A stretch of 64,000 nt of DNA, taken from the NCBI GenBank assembly GCA_963693315.1, contig OY856186.1:80543040-80607039 (forward strand), in the 5' to 3' direction. The DNA comes from Diogma glabrata. Taxonomy: Eukaryota; Arthropoda; Insecta; Diptera; Cylindrotomidae. This document shows, piece after piece, positions 51,268-64,000 of the stretch. A program made the position numbers and the translations under genes. Numbering within the stretch: position 1 is the first letter of the stretch; every line of letters starts with the position of its first letter. The notes below the pieces were generated by a model, which made no database searches, was not told the origin of the DNA, and saw only the letters and a program-made list of their open reading frames with translations.

Positions 51268-51480
51268 TATTCAGGATTTTGTGAGCAATTAAACTCAAGT
51301 AACTATGGAATGAATTTGAATTTTTCCAATTCAAAGGTATGGTTGGAAATATCTCAGAAAAACTGTGTTTTTCTCTTTTACGTGTTTCGGTTGGGATTCG
51401 AACTCGTAACCTCATCAGTGCCAACTGACGAGTTCAATTCCTTTGACAGACACGTTTAACCACTACGCCACCAAGGCGAT
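51268..51480 (-). repeat. tRNA-derived SINE, best-preserved copy
   Basis: Minus strand: box A TGGCGTAGTGG (51470-51460) and box B GAGTTCGAATCCC (51405-51393), 54 bp apart as in tRNAs with a long variable arm. The body then reads CGAAACACGTAAAAGAG, TTTTTCTGAGATATTTCCAA, GAATTGGAAAAATTC and ACTTGAGTTTAATTGCTCAC. It is not a functional tRNA because the acceptor stem halves do not pair and no CCA-side stem is visible. Confidence 0.78.
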
Positions 51481-52376
51481 GATATTTCTAAGTTGAAACT
51501 TCATCATCAGTTATCTTACTTAAGTTGAATTTCTCAATCGTCAGTTAGACATAATTTTTTATGGAAATTTTATTCATTTTAAATGAATGCAATGCAAATG
51601 AAATTCAATGCAAAAAATCTTCATTCAAAAATTTTTGTTTTTTTTTAAATTTTTCCGTATTCAACGCCATAAATTTTGAACCAACAATAATTGTAGTTTT
51701 TTAATTTCTTGGAACCTACAGTTAATTCAATATCCTTTCATTTAAGTTCAAAAACACGAATTTCGGTTCAGGTTGCAACAAGTTATCCAGGTTTACCCAA
51801 AAAAAGTCAAAACTCAAAATTTAGAAAAAAAAATTTTTACTTAGAATAATTTAAATTCTGCAACATAATTGTTTTATATATGAGTTGTTATACAGATTTT
51901 CGAGTTAAAATCGCGAATTATGGTCAAAACCTGGTCGTATCGTAACACAACGTTAAAACGTTAAATGAACATTTTCTTTATTGTACCATCTTCAATGTGT
52001 TAAATTGCAGTTGACATAACTATTTTTCGGTATCCACGGTTTATCTTCATTCAATTTTATGCCGAAAGAATGAAGGTATGCAATTCTTATATATGGAGTG
52101 ATTTTTCAGCAGGATGTATTATACAGATTCCACAAATAAAACAAAATTAATTTGGATTATTTTTACACTTAAAACTTCTTGAGACGCCATTTAAATTAAT
52201 TTAACTTTACTATTTTGAAAGAATTTTTAACTGATGTTTGAGAACGACTGAGCTTGTTAAACAATATTTACGATGTAGGAAGAAATACATAAACGTGGTT
52301 GAAATAAGGAAAACTCAAAATAGCTCGCATTTTTATTCGAAAATCTGAATCACAACTTATATATATAAATATATAC
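51481..52376. other. AT-rich DNA, nothing recognised
   Basis: No ORF or repeat partner seen. Confidence 0.5.
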
Positions 52377-52748
<372 letters not shown>

Positions 52749-53741
52749 GAGCAATTTCACGCAAGTTCAGCAAATTTTTGGGAAATTTTGACTTGACCCC
52801 TTTTAATTTTGGTTATTTTTTGTTTATAGATAGTCTTTGATAAATAAAAAATACAAGTTCTCTTAGAATTTTTTTTTTCGACCAGGGGTCTTCACAGGGT
52901 GCCCCTCAATTTTTTGTTATTTTGTGATGTGACTGCATTTTGACGAGCGATTGTAGAAAAACTACTGAATCGATTTTCATAAATGATATGTCGTTGAATA
53001 GGTATTAGAACAAAGTTTTTAAAAATGTACACTGTTAATTTTTTGAAATAATTTTTAACGGTGTAACATAAGAAAAAAACGGTGTAATTGAAAAAAAGAT
53101 GGCATAGCCTCTTTTTCTTTTTTTTTTTTAACTAAATTGAAGCTTATTTTATATCTAACCACTTGTGAAAGTTGAGGACACGCGTTATTTTTTGTTTTAA
53201 AGATAAAATTCGTTGTGCATATGACTGTCGGGAATCAGTTTTTTTTGTTCTGAAGGAAAATTATAAAAATGGCGTTATAAACTAAGAGATATTTTTTTTA
53301 TGTTAAATATCAAATATTTTATTATTAGATGAACTTTTTAAAATATTATAAAAATTATATATGTAGTACAATAAATATGTATTTATTTTATTTATTGTAC
53401 TACATATATAATTTTTATAATATTTTAAAAAGTTATAAAATATTTTCTTTGTATTAGATGGCATAGAAAATGAAATGTTTATTTATCACTTTTAGTAATC
53501 ACTTGTCACTCTTATAAAAAATAATTTGACAGTCTTGACTGCAAACAAAAAAGCCGTATAAACAACTAAATCTATTTAGGAACTTTTGACTGGAGAAGTA
53601 TTATGTTCGTATTATGTTATTATGGAATCATAAAGTAAAAGATTGTTTTTCAACATTAAATTACAAATATTTTATTATTGAATAAACTTTTTAAAATATC
53701 ATACAAATTATATATGTGAAAATAAATATAGTTATTAAAAA

Positions 53742-54120
53742 TTATTTACTTATTTTACATTCAAAAGTTTCTTTTGAGTTGGAAAACATTTTTGCATTTA
53801 TTGTCTTAGTATCTACTGGTACAAAAGAATGAAATTTTTGAGTTCCACTTATAGTAATCGCATTTTTATATCGATTTTGTAATTTTTCTTTTGTTAATTG
53901 ATATTCATTTTTATCGGCGTATCCAAAGTTCATGGTAGATTCCCATTTTAAAGCCCATTCGAAAAGTTTTTTTGGTGTATCAATAATATTATCTTCGCTC
54001 GCCATACTATAACGGTGTGCAGCATGCTTCAGTGTACCACCAATTCCATTACAAGGTCCCTTTCCATGGCTGGTAGCATGAAAATGCCATTCAGCGTCAA
54101 CCTTAAAGTCTTCTTTATGG
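53742..54120 (-). CDS. Unrecognised ORF with HGKGPC motif, left-arm copy (open)
   Basis: The frame runs open from about 54120 across the whole arm end to the stop at 53742, roughly 125 codons. The start reads DFKVDAEWHFHATSHGKGPC, then a GGTLK motif, ...RYSMASEDN, IIDTPKKLFEWAL and a Lys-rich tail. A His-Gly-Lys-Gly...GGTxKR motif occurs in many uncharacterised arthropod proteins of probable transposon origin (recollection, not checked). No ATG is needed for the upstream part; the first in-frame ATG is at 54005. Probably a 3' piece of a larger gene. No function can be assigned. Confidence 0.5.
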
Positions 54121-54143
54121 TGGCATAAGTTAATTAGTTAATT

Positions 54144-54507
54144 TAAGGTTGACGCTGAATGGCATTTTCATGCTACCAGCCATGGAAAGGGACCTTGTGA
54201 TGGAATTGGTGGTACACTGAAGCGTGCTGCATACCGTTATAGTATGGCGAGCGAAGATAATATTATTGATACACCAAAAAAACTTTTCGAATGGGCTTTA
54301 AAATGGGAATCTACCATGAACTTTGGATACGCCGATAAAAATGAATATCAATTAACAAAAGAAAAATAACAAAATCGATATAAAAATGCGATTACTATAA
54401 GTGGAACTGAAAAATTTCATTCTTTTGTACCAGTAGATACTAAGACAATAAATGCAAAAATGTTTTCCAACTCAAAAGAAACTTTTGAATGTAAAATAAG
54501 TAAATAA
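54144..54507 (+). pseudogene. HGKGPC ORF, right-arm copy with stop
   Basis: Inverted copy of the left-arm ORF. TTA in the left copy is TAA here (54367-54369), which truncates the frame within the EKLQNRY segment. It also differs at a few residues (CDGIGG for CNGIGG, KRAAYR for KHAAHR). The frame otherwise continues to the same C-terminus. Confidence 0.6.
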
Positions 54508-55500
54508 TTTTTAATAACTATATTTATTTTCACATATATAATTTGTATGATATTTTAAAAAGTTTATTCAATAATAAAATATTTGTAATTTAATGTTGAA
54601 AAACAATCTTTTACTTTATGATTCCATAATAACATAATACGAACATAATACTTCTCCAATCAAAAGTTCCTAAATAGATTTAGTTGTTTATACGGCTTTT
54701 TTGTTTGCAGTCAAGACTGTCAAATTATTTTTTATAAGAGTGACAAGTGATTACTAAAAGTGATAAATAAACATTTCATTTTCTATGCCATCTAATACAA
54801 AGAAAATATTTGCAGAAGTGCTTTCCTATTCAAAAGAAACTTCTGTTTGTAAAATAAGTAAATCATTTTTAACAATTGTATTTATTTATTGTACTACATA
54901 TATAATTTTTATAATATTTTAAAAAGTTCATCTTACAATAAAATATTTGATATTTAACATAAAAAAAATATCTCTTAGTTTATAACGCCATTTTTATAAT
55001 TTTCCTTCAGAACAAAAAAAACTGATTCCCGACAGTCATATGCACAACGAATTTTATCTTTAAAACAAAAAATAACACGTGTCCTCAACTTTCACAAGTG
55101 GTTAGATATAAAATAAGCTTCAATTTAGTTAAAAAAAAAAAAAGAGACTATGCCATCTTTTTTTCAATTACACCGTTTTTTTCTTATGTTACACCGTTAA
55201 AAATTATTTCAAAAAATTAACAGTGTACATTTTTAAAAACTTTGTTCTAATACCTATTCAACGACATATCATTTATGAAAATCGATTCAGTAGTTTGTCT
55301 ACAATCGCTCGTCAAAATGCAGTCACATCACAAAATAACAAAAAATTGAGGGGCACCCTGTGAAGACCCCTGGTCGAAAAAAAAAATTCTAAGAGAACTT
55401 GTATTTTTTATTTATCAAAGACTATATCTATAAACAAAAAATAATCAAAATTAAAAGGGGTCAACTCAAAACGTTGTTGAATCTTCGTGAAATTGCTCAT

Positions 55501-55558
<58 letters not shown>

Positions 55559-55560
55559 TA
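55501..55560. repeat. (AT)n microsatellite, short
   Basis: About 50 bp of AT repeats directly after the right foldback end. Confidence 0.95.
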
Positions 55561-56033
55561 ATACGCTAGATTAAAACTTTGTGGAGCATTAGGCTTTTTT
55601 ATTCGCAGATGGATTCATTTGAAATTTTCACAGCTAACTGATATTAGTGTAACCTATAGTCGGATCCGGATTCAAACAAATCGGATCATAAATAAAAAAG
55701 TTATTATATACGGAAAACTTTTTCTATACATATGCATTATAAGTTTACATACATCTTTCTTTTTGCTTTAAAACAATGCTTTAAAATTTTTCTTTTTTAT
55801 ATATTAGCTATCGAACCGAACAACGAATAACAAAAACGAAAATTTTTATATTTATTTTATATTCATTTCAGTCGTCGTATTTATTTTATATTTTAGTCGT
55901 CTTTTATCTTTCAAGAAGGACGGTTTTCGATATTTTTCGATTATTTTGTTTTTTATTGATATAAAGATTTTTGAGATATTTTTAATTTGAGTTATTTCAT
56001 ATTTTTGATATATTGATATATTTATTTATTTCG

Positions 56034-58976
56034 ATGCCAAGACTACGTCGTAAACGTCGTTTGGATGTGAGTGGTACATCGAGTCGTCGGAATAAAAGAG
56101 ATTATATGCGTAATATGCGTAATAATGTTGATTTTATGAATGATGAAATGAATGGTAATAATGATGGAATGAATGCTGAAGCTGATGTTGTTGTGAATGA
56201 TGAAGTGAATGTTGATGATATGAATGGTGTCATGAACGGTGTCATGAATGGTGTCATGAATGTTGCGAATGATTTAGAATTGAATGTGGTGAATGATGAA
56301 ATTCCCTTTGTAATTTTGAGAGATTCGTTCAAGTGTGCTTTGAATGTGATTCCAGGTAACTTTGATTCGTATGTTTGTGGTGCTTTGGATATGAGTTGTC
56401 ATTTTTGTCATGCCAAACATTTTGCAAGAGAAGTTACTTTAAATAATAATGAAGCGTTTTCTTTGTGTTGCCATAAAGGCAAAGTCAATTTACCTCCTCT
56501 TTCTGAAAATGCATTTTTCTCTAATATTTTCGAAGGATTGAATTCAAATGATAATGCTATAAAAAAACGTTCTAAAAGTTTTCTTTCAAATATTCGTTCC
56601 TATAATTCGGCATTTGCAATGATCAGTTCTGAATGTAATATAGCGGATTCTACTGCACGTGGTATTTATCATTTTAAAATTCATAATATTTTTTATCATC
56701 GTACTGGTGCTTTAATTCCTGCTTATGGTCGACCTCCAATGTATGCACAATTATATTTTTATGATGTTGATACTGCTGCTAATATGAGAATGAATAGAAA
56801 TACCAATGTATGTGAAATTTTTCTTATGCGTGAGATAGGTTTTGAGTTAGATCGTGTGAATCCTTTTGTTCGTTCTTTCAAATCAATGCATGAATTTTGT
56901 GAAAGACTTGAGAATGTTACTGCTGATGTGTCAATGGTTATAAAAGTTAACAGAGAATGTGATATTCGTCGTTTTAATGATGCTGTTCAAACTGATGTGG
57001 CTGCTATTTTTAAAAATGATGATGGTGAACCACCTTTTGAAAGAAATATGATTGTTTTTTCAAAAAATGCAAATGAAATTCGTTCTGTTTCTGTCCTTGA
57101 TTCTTCTTTGGATCCTTTAGCTTATCCTTTGTTGTTTCCAAATGGTGATACTGGGTGGCACGTTAATATTCCACATAATTTAGTTTCAACTTCACGTGCT
57201 AATGTGTCACGTACAAAAGTTACAATGTTGCAATATGCATCTTATCGCCTTGCTATACGTGATGGTTTTAGTCTTTTGCATCGTTCTCAAAAATTATTTC
57301 TTCAATGGATTGTTGATATGTATGTTCGTATCGAAGGTACACGGCTTCATTACATTCGTTCAAATCAATCTGCTCTTCGTGCTGATTTGTACAATAATTT
57401 AACAGATTTCTTGCATCAAAATCGCAATGGCGATGATAATATGCAAGTAGTTGGTCGTAAAGTAATTTTGCCATCTTCTTTCACCGGTTCACCACGTAAC
57501 ATGTATCAAAATTACTTGGATGCAATGTCTATTGTACAACATTTCGGTAAACCTTCTTTATTTATAACAATGACATGTAATCCTCAATGGCCAGAAATTG
57601 TTGATAATTTGAGTAATTATGAGTCTTCGAATTTTCGTCCTGATATTGTTGTGCGTGTGTTTAAAGTGAAACTTAAAGAGCTCATAGATTGTTTAATGAA
57701 AAAAAAGATTTTCGGTTCTGTCAAAGCACTTATATATACCATTGAATTTCAAAAACGTGGTCTTCCGCATGCCCATATTTTGTTAAATTTATCAGATGAA
57801 GATAGAATTGATGGAAATGAAATGATTAATAAATTTGTATGTACTGAAATCCCTGATCCCATTCTTTTTCCTAAATTACATGAATATGTGAAACGTCATA
57901 TGATGCATGGACCATGTGGTGCTCTAAATCCCAATTCTGTTTGTATGAGAGATGGTAAATGTAGTAAGAATTTTCCAAAACCTTTTTCTGAAAATACTAA
58001 AGAATCTGTGAATGGTTATCCTTTGTATCGTCGACGTGATAATGGTATGAGTGTTGATGTACGTGGTGCATCTCTTGATAATAGATATGTTGTTCCATAT
58101 AATCCTTATCTTCTTGCAAAATTCAATTGTCATATTAACGTTGAAATATGTACGACTGTTAAAAGTGTGAAATATGTTTACAAGTATGTATATAAAGGGT
58201 ATGATTCTGCCAATGTTGAATTGAGAGTGAATGGAGAGAATGCAGTGAATAATGATGATGCGATTGTGGGAAATGAAATTCAAGATTTTTTGAATGGACG
58301 GTATGTTGGTTCGACTGAAGCTGCTTGGCGCATATTTGAATTTCCAATGCATTTTCAATCTCATACAATTATTCGACTTGATTGTCATTTGCCTAATAGA
58401 CAAAATGTTTATATCAGGAATGGTAATGTGGCTGGTGCAGTCGCAAATGTATCAAGAACAAAATTGTTACCATTTTTCCATTTGAATTCCATTGATAATT
58501 TAGCTAATGAGTTTTTGTATACAGAATTACCATTACATTATGTTTGGCATGATCAAAGTAAATCGTGGAAAAGAAGACAACGTGGGGCTGATAAAGTTGT
58601 TGCTCGATTATATATGGTTTCTCCAAAAGATATAGAATTGTTTCATATGCGTTTACTTCTGTTGCATGTTCGTGGTCCAAAATCTTTTTCTGATCTACGT
58701 ATGTATGAAGGTGTTGAGTACCCTACTTTTGTTGCAGCATGTGAAGCTCGAGGTATTGCAACAAATGATAATGAATGGCGTGAATGTTTACTTGAAGCTT
58801 CAGAAATTCAATCACCAAAACAGTTTCGTCAATTATTTGCATTTATCTGTGGTTTGAATGTTCCTCCGAATGCTTTAGCTTTATGGATTGAATTTAGAAA
58901 TAGTATGATTGAAGACTTTTTACGAAATTACGATGAAGATGTGTCAATTAATCGAGCCTTGATTGAAATTAATTAA
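56034..58976 (+). pseudogene. Helitron Rep/helicase protein, N-terminal part with Rep (HUH) nuclease, up to premature stop
   Basis: The first ATG is at 56034 (MPRLRRKRRLDVSG). Order: basic start, MNGVMNG repeats, a Cys/His-rich zinc-finger-like segment (about 110-150), the Helitron-like N domain (LAYPLLFPNGDTGWH, about 360), the Rep HUH motif PHAHILLNL (His 579 and 581) and the Y-x3-Y nuclease tyrosines in KYVYKYVYKG (about 716 and 720). Both tyrosines and both histidines are present. The frame ends at TAA 58974-58976. Rep nicks DNA and holds a 5' phosphotyrosine during rolling-circle transposition (family knowledge). The stop separates it from the helicase, so the protein is probably non-functional in transposition. 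Confidence 0.92.
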
Positions 58977-60524
58977 ATTCTTCTTACACATAATACTTCA
59001 TGTGGTGATCTTGGTCTTCCGATTCCACAATATAACTTACAGATTGGCGATGTAGGTCATTTTGATATTGAAGAAGAAGCTATAGTTTTCGATAGAATGT
59101 ATGAAAATGCAAATAATGAGCAACGTAGTGTGATTGATATTGTTTTGCGTGAAGCTCAATTCCATGATACTGGAAGTAATGTTTTTTTCTTGACAGCTCA
59201 TGCAGGTTGTGGCAAAACTTTTGTTCAAACGGCAATCATTCATAAATTTAATTCATTAAATCTTTCGTGTATTGTAACTGCCTTCAGTGGTATTGCATCA
59301 ACTCTTTTGATTGGGGGGCGAACTTTGCATAATGTTTTCAAATTACCAATTCCATTATTAGAGAATTCAATGCCAAATATAACTCCAAACAGTGTACATG
59401 GCACATATATTAATAATGCATCAATCATTATTATAGATGAAATTTCAATGTGTTCTATTCATGCTTTAAAATTAATTGATCGTTTGTTAAGAGATTTGAC
59501 TCAAAACGAAGAAAATAAAAATAAACTGTTTGCAGGTAAAACTCTTTTACTGAGCGGTGACTTTCGCCAAATTCTTCCAGTTATACCGCATGGCTCACGT
59601 TCTATTTTAATTGAAAATTGTATTACATCTTGGCAAGAATTTATTAACTTTAAAATTTTGAAATTAAATCAAAACATGAGAGCTCTCCCTCATGAAATTG
59701 AATTTGTAGAATTTCTTAGAAGACTCGGTAATGGTGATATGCAAAGTTTTCCACAGTTTGGTTCAGATATCATTGAAATTCCTCATAATTTGATTGGCAA
59801 TCCAGACAATATTATTGAAGACATTTTTGGAAATATTTCTGATACAATTTTATCTGATGACATTTTGAGTTCCGTCATTTTAGCCCCCAAAAACAATGAT
59901 TGCAATGAAATCAATTCTAAAATCTTGAGTATTATGCCAGGAGAGGAGAAAGCATATTTTAGTTTTGATAAAGTTGTTTGTGATGACATTTGTGAGCAGA
60001 ACAATTTTCCAATAGAATTTTTAAATAAATTGAGTGTAGGAGGTTTGCCACCTCATAAATTAAATTTGAAAGTGAATTGCATTGTTCTCCTCATACGTAA
60101 TTTAAATACAGGTCAAGCATTAGTAAATGGAACACGAATGCGTGTAAAAGTTATGCACCGAAATTCAATAGATTGTGAAGTTTTGACTGGTGTCATGCGA
60201 GGTGTACGCATTCTAATTCCACGCATTCATTTGACTTATTCTGGAACTCTTCTTCCATTTAAATTTCAAAGAACTCAATTCCCTATTATTCCTGCTTTTG
60301 CTATGACTATTAATAAATCTCAAGGTCAGACATTCAACAGAGTTGCCATTTTACTTAAAGAACCTGTATTCACACATGGTCAATTGTATGTTGCTGCAAG
60401 TAGAGTGCGTGCGTTTGAATGTTTGAAATTTTATATTTATGATACATCTGACCAAGGTCATTTGTTCAAAGATGATAGAGTTTTCACAAAAAATATCGTC
60501 TTCCCAGAAGTCATTGTTACCTGA
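58977..60524 (+). pseudogene. Helitron Pif1-type helicase part, same frame after the stop
   Basis: Continues in the same frame after TAA; together with the N-part it makes a 1497-codon frame (1496 sense codons plus the internal stop, counted to the end of ORF), typical of Helitron proteins. Motifs: AGCGKT Walker A (about 1057), IIIDEISM Walker B, LLSGDFRQILPV motif III, a QNMRA motif IV, TINKSQGQTF motif V and YVAASRVR motif VI. These define a 5'-3' SF1B Pif1-family helicase. First ATG after the stop is at 59097, so a truncated helicase alone could be made if transcribed, but nothing shows that. Ends at TGA/TAA-type stop near 60524. Confidence 0.92.
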
Positions 60525-60573
60525 TTTCCTCTCACTTTTCTCAAAAACCTTTTCCTCTTTTATGAGTACTAGG

Positions 60574-60760
60574 AGGGCCCGGCGTGCTTCGCTACGCTTA
60601 TAAATAAAGTTTTTGCGTAGACATTTTGTTGACGTAGAAGCAATGATTTCAAAAAGTGGTAATGAGAAATGCTACCATATAATTTTTAATTTTTCTTTTT
60701 AAATATATGAATGAAAAATAATCAGAACTCTAGCTGATCAGTTCGGATATATGAAAAATT
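60574..60760. repeat. GGCGTGCTTCGCTACGC repeat, copy 1
   Basis: Starts right after ACTAG with a GC-rich CCGGCGTGCTTCGCTACGC, then AATAAAGTTT, CATTTTGTTGACGTAG and GTAATGAGAAATG. It matches 61215-61400. The start at ACTAG in both copies suggests a shared element terminus. Confidence 0.75.
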
Positions 60761-60863
60761 AGCGAAGCTTACTTGAAAACTTATTTGATCGCTAATTTTT
60801 CATATGCTAATTTTTCATACGAAGCTTACTTGAAAACTTATTTATATAAGTTTATATTATATA

Positions 60864-61400
<537 letters not shown>

Positions 61401-61784
61401 GAAGGATATATAAAAAATACGCGATCAAATAAGTTTTCAGGTGTGTAAGGTTTCAGGTGTGTCTCTATATAGAACATTATACAGAACAAAAATCGATTCA
61501 CAAATTTTCACAGTGCTCATGCGGTTTAATATACGCTTTCTTTACCGGTAGATTACTATAAAAGTTGCAAAAAATTTTGATCGTTATGTCATTTTATGGT
61601 CAGCAAGGGCAGTAAGAATAGCGACAATACATTCGATGAAGGTATAGAAACCACAGTGGATGAAACAACAATGAAAAATATTTTAATTTTCATGTTCAGA
61701 TAATTTCTAAACTGAAACTTCATTATCTCATATTTTTATTTAAATTGAATTCTCCATCTATGATTATACAATTGTAAATTGTAT

Positions 61785-61900
61785 TTGTTCCCGACACGAA
61801 ACACACAAAAACTGTTTTAAAGAAGTTTTTCTGAGAGAAAATAAAAAATGCTTTAAAATTGCAAAATTCATGTGAATGGTCTACGATATTTCAAGCTAAC
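61785..61900 (+). repeat. SINE fragment, tail only
   Basis: CCCGACACGAAACACACAAAA, TTTTTCTGAGAGAAAATA and AAAATTGCAAAATTCATGTGA match the body of the 39415 SINE copy. Promoter boxes are absent. Confidence 0.6.
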
Positions 61901-64000
61901 TCATATGCAAATAGCAGGGATCTAAGTACACGGGGTTGTCACACCCATAGATCAAAAATTTTAAACTTTACAAATCTTCCTGCGGGTGTATCTAATTAAT
62001 TCGTTAATGAATTCATTAATGAATTGTTACCGTTTGAAAATTACTATTGCATACGTATTGCCAGCTATGTCCCACCATTTTTAATTAGTTTGTTCATTAT
62101 GATTGCCATCCGTGTTTGATCAACCATGCTTCTCTGTATAGTTTTTGTGCGGCTCCCATTTCGTAATTTTGAGCTTTAAATCGATTTAATCGATAGTAAA
62201 GTCGGTGTTTATGAACTATCTTGTGGTGATTACTATAAAAATATTATACGGGCAGACGCGTAGGGTTTTGAAGAAACACTTTAAGGCAAATTCTGTATAC
62301 ATTAAAACAAACCAACCAAATAAAACCCCAATAGCAAAACATGTTTTGGAAAATAACATGATTATTTAAATTTTCAATAGATAATATGAGGTTAAAGAAA
62401 GAGGTGCACGACAGCAATAAATTGGATGCTTTTGAATCCCATTCATAAGAACATAAACGCAATTAATATCGACAAAGGCAACATAAATTCAAATTTATTT
62501 AATTTATTTACTAACCACACATGACAATTGGACAAAGCAAGCGTAGTGAATTTTCAAAACATTGACATTAAAAACAAAGTTTTAAATACAAATACGACAC
62601 CATCTATTGGCTAACCCAAATTTATGAGGCGTTTATCACACTATCAAATATATTGGTCAATAAAATAAATTTGACATGAAATTGGAGTTTAAAGCATTGA
62701 ATAAATATATAAGGAAGAATAACTACGTGTGGCTAAACGAATATTTTTTGAAGTATGTAATTTATATATCTGTGCGTTCTTATCCATGGCATTTGACATA
62801 TTTCGTTTTGTATTTTAAAATAAAACGATAGATTTTATCCGAAATTCTACTTTAAGATATTCAAATTAAAAAAAATTTATAAAAATTAAAGTTTAAATTA
62901 ATGTTTTACAAAACAATTATCAGTATTTGTGCAGTAGTTTATTCATAAAATTGAAGTTGCATTAAAATATGTACAAATAATCTTAAATACACTGAAATTT
63001 GATCATCGAATTTCATATCAATGATTAGAATATTTTTACTAATACTACGCATAAAAAGGGTTTAGAATGATGTTTTAACAAAAACATAAAGTATTTGCCT
63101 ACAAAAGCTGTTGTTTTCTAGTTTAACTTTATATTTTATTACCCAACATATATGTAATTTTTCTTAATCCATCGTTGTCAAACCAAATTTCAAACGCTAT
63201 CACAGCCGAATATAAGCTGTTCTTAAACTAATTTAATATGATAAAAAATTTGTGTTGTATGGACAATTAAAAATATTTATATTTGGAAATATGTATAAGG
63301 AAATATTTTATTCAAACATATTAGGCTTTAAATTTATATGTAACATTTATTATTTCTTTTATTTGTTTTGAAAATATGAATATGCAAATTGTAAACAGTA
63401 CCACCCAGCTAGAATGCAAACACTATCAAACTTCACCAATACTAAAAATTAGAAGCTTCACTCAAAATGTCTAGTTACTCTTCCTTAGATTTATTCAATG
63501 TTGTAAAATAAACTTCCCTAGTTTTTCATCCAGTTTTGATGACAATTTTTTTTACCTCTAATCGTTCTATTTTAATAAGCAATACAAATAAGAGTATTTT
63601 TCAATTTGATATGAATGAAAAATTTAAAAAAATAAATTTAAATTATTGTTTTCTTTAATTTTTTTACTCTTATTTTTATTCAAACTTTATAAAAACCAAT
63701 ACAATAATTTTTTTACCGGTTTCGATATTTTCTAACACTTCTATAATTAATATATAACTTCCACAAAATTATCAATAATCTTTGGTAACGTATTTGACTT
63801 AGCATAATATGCTTTTCGTTTATTATCAAATAAAACAAAACTTTCTTTACTAAAACATATTTGATAGTCTAATAATAGCCTTATACGAAGTTGAAGTTTA
63901 CTATCAATAGAATAAATTGATTTACGCTGCCATCTGAGAGTTGGCATATGAAACATCCATATTTAACATTTAATTTGTAATTAAAAATAATTTAAGCATT
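61901..64000. other. AT-rich DNA to the window edge, no gene seen
   Basis: No coding exon, domain, repeat partner or RNA-like feature was recognised. Short ORFs at 62244-62462 and 63747-63956 have no motif and look random. Confidence 0.55.

Larger units (their letters stand above)
52749..55500. mobile_element. 2.75-kb foldback element with 1.36-kb arms (HGKGPC element)
   Basis: Left arm 52749-54105 and right arm 54144-55500 are inverted copies around a 38-bp spacer. The tips read GAGCAATTTCACG on the left and CGTGAAATTGCTC on the right, followed by CAGGGTGCCCC and TTTCATAAATGATATG-type blocks. Each arm contains one copy of the same ORF, pointing to the arm tip. Both outer ends abut (AT)n arrays, as does a third copy of the terminus at 60864. 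The left arm has an additional small palindrome at 53330-53450. I cannot place it in a known superfamily. Confidence 0.85.
55561..60573 (+). mobile_element. Near full-length Helitron
   Basis: Rolling-circle transposon with one Rep/helicase reading frame. Limits are approximate: sequence upstream of 56034 is non-coding leader, and CTAG at 60570-60573 is a candidate CTRR 3' end, though I see no convincing GC hairpin before it. A second, decayed copy lies at 47471-49141 in inverse orientation. The MNGVMNG-coding repeat differs in length between copies. Confidence 0.7.

Noticed and set aside
51380..51480. A tRNA gene with boxes A and B
   Set aside because: No acceptor stem pairing, and the body extends into a repeat shared with three other loci; better explained as a SINE.
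62244..62462. Minus-strand ORF of 72 codons
   Set aside because: No motif, no conserved context and composition as expected by chance in AT-rich DNA.

Overview
This is an AT-rich, repeat-dense stretch of an animal nuclear genome, almost certainly an insect. One host gene is split by small introns and three large transposon-filled ones, and most of the rest is transposon debris. The N-terminal exons of the host gene resemble insect MRP proteins; a beetle-like source is only a guess. No rRNA, true tRNA or CRISPR was seen.

Host gene (86-27242, minus strand). By joining exons on splice sites and reading phase I reconstruct a complete ABCC1/MRP1-type ABC transporter of 1519 codons in 12 coding exons. 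It has TMD0, TMD1, NBD1, TMD2 and NBD2, and an intact start and stop. Eight introns are 55-107 bp. The other three are 3.3, 14.1 and 4.7 kb, and they hold essentially all the repeats within the gene.

Inside those introns: the 3.3-kb intron has a Tc1/mariner relic and a Harbinger-type MITE. The 14.1-kb intron has a MULE-like element, a GTCTGTCTGCCGG repeat interrupted by a 2.4-kb foldback element, a 3040-bp tandem duplication, hAT MITEs and other dispersed repeats. The 4.7-kb intron has a second copy of the interrupted repeat and a decayed BEL/Pao retrotransposon.

27.2-41.9 kb: a 1.57-kb element with 9-bp target duplications and a LINE endonuclease relic, a Harbinger MITE, tRNA-derived SINEs, a P-element/THAP9-type transposase with one in-frame stop, a nested cluster around a PIF/Harbinger nuclease fragment, and another Harbinger MITE.

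41.9-52.3 kb: a relic of the two-gene Harbinger module (Myb/SANT protein and transposase N-terminus), two direct copies of a ~1-kb repeat, and a decayed minus-strand Helitron cut by an AGCCGTGC MITE.

52.3-64 kb: a 2.75-kb near-perfect foldback element whose arms carry copies of an unrecognised ORF with an HGKGPC motif and whose ends abut (AT)n arrays; a nearly full-length Helitron Rep/helicase gene broken by one in-frame stop; a third (AT)n-abutting terminus; and gene-free AT-rich DNA to the end.
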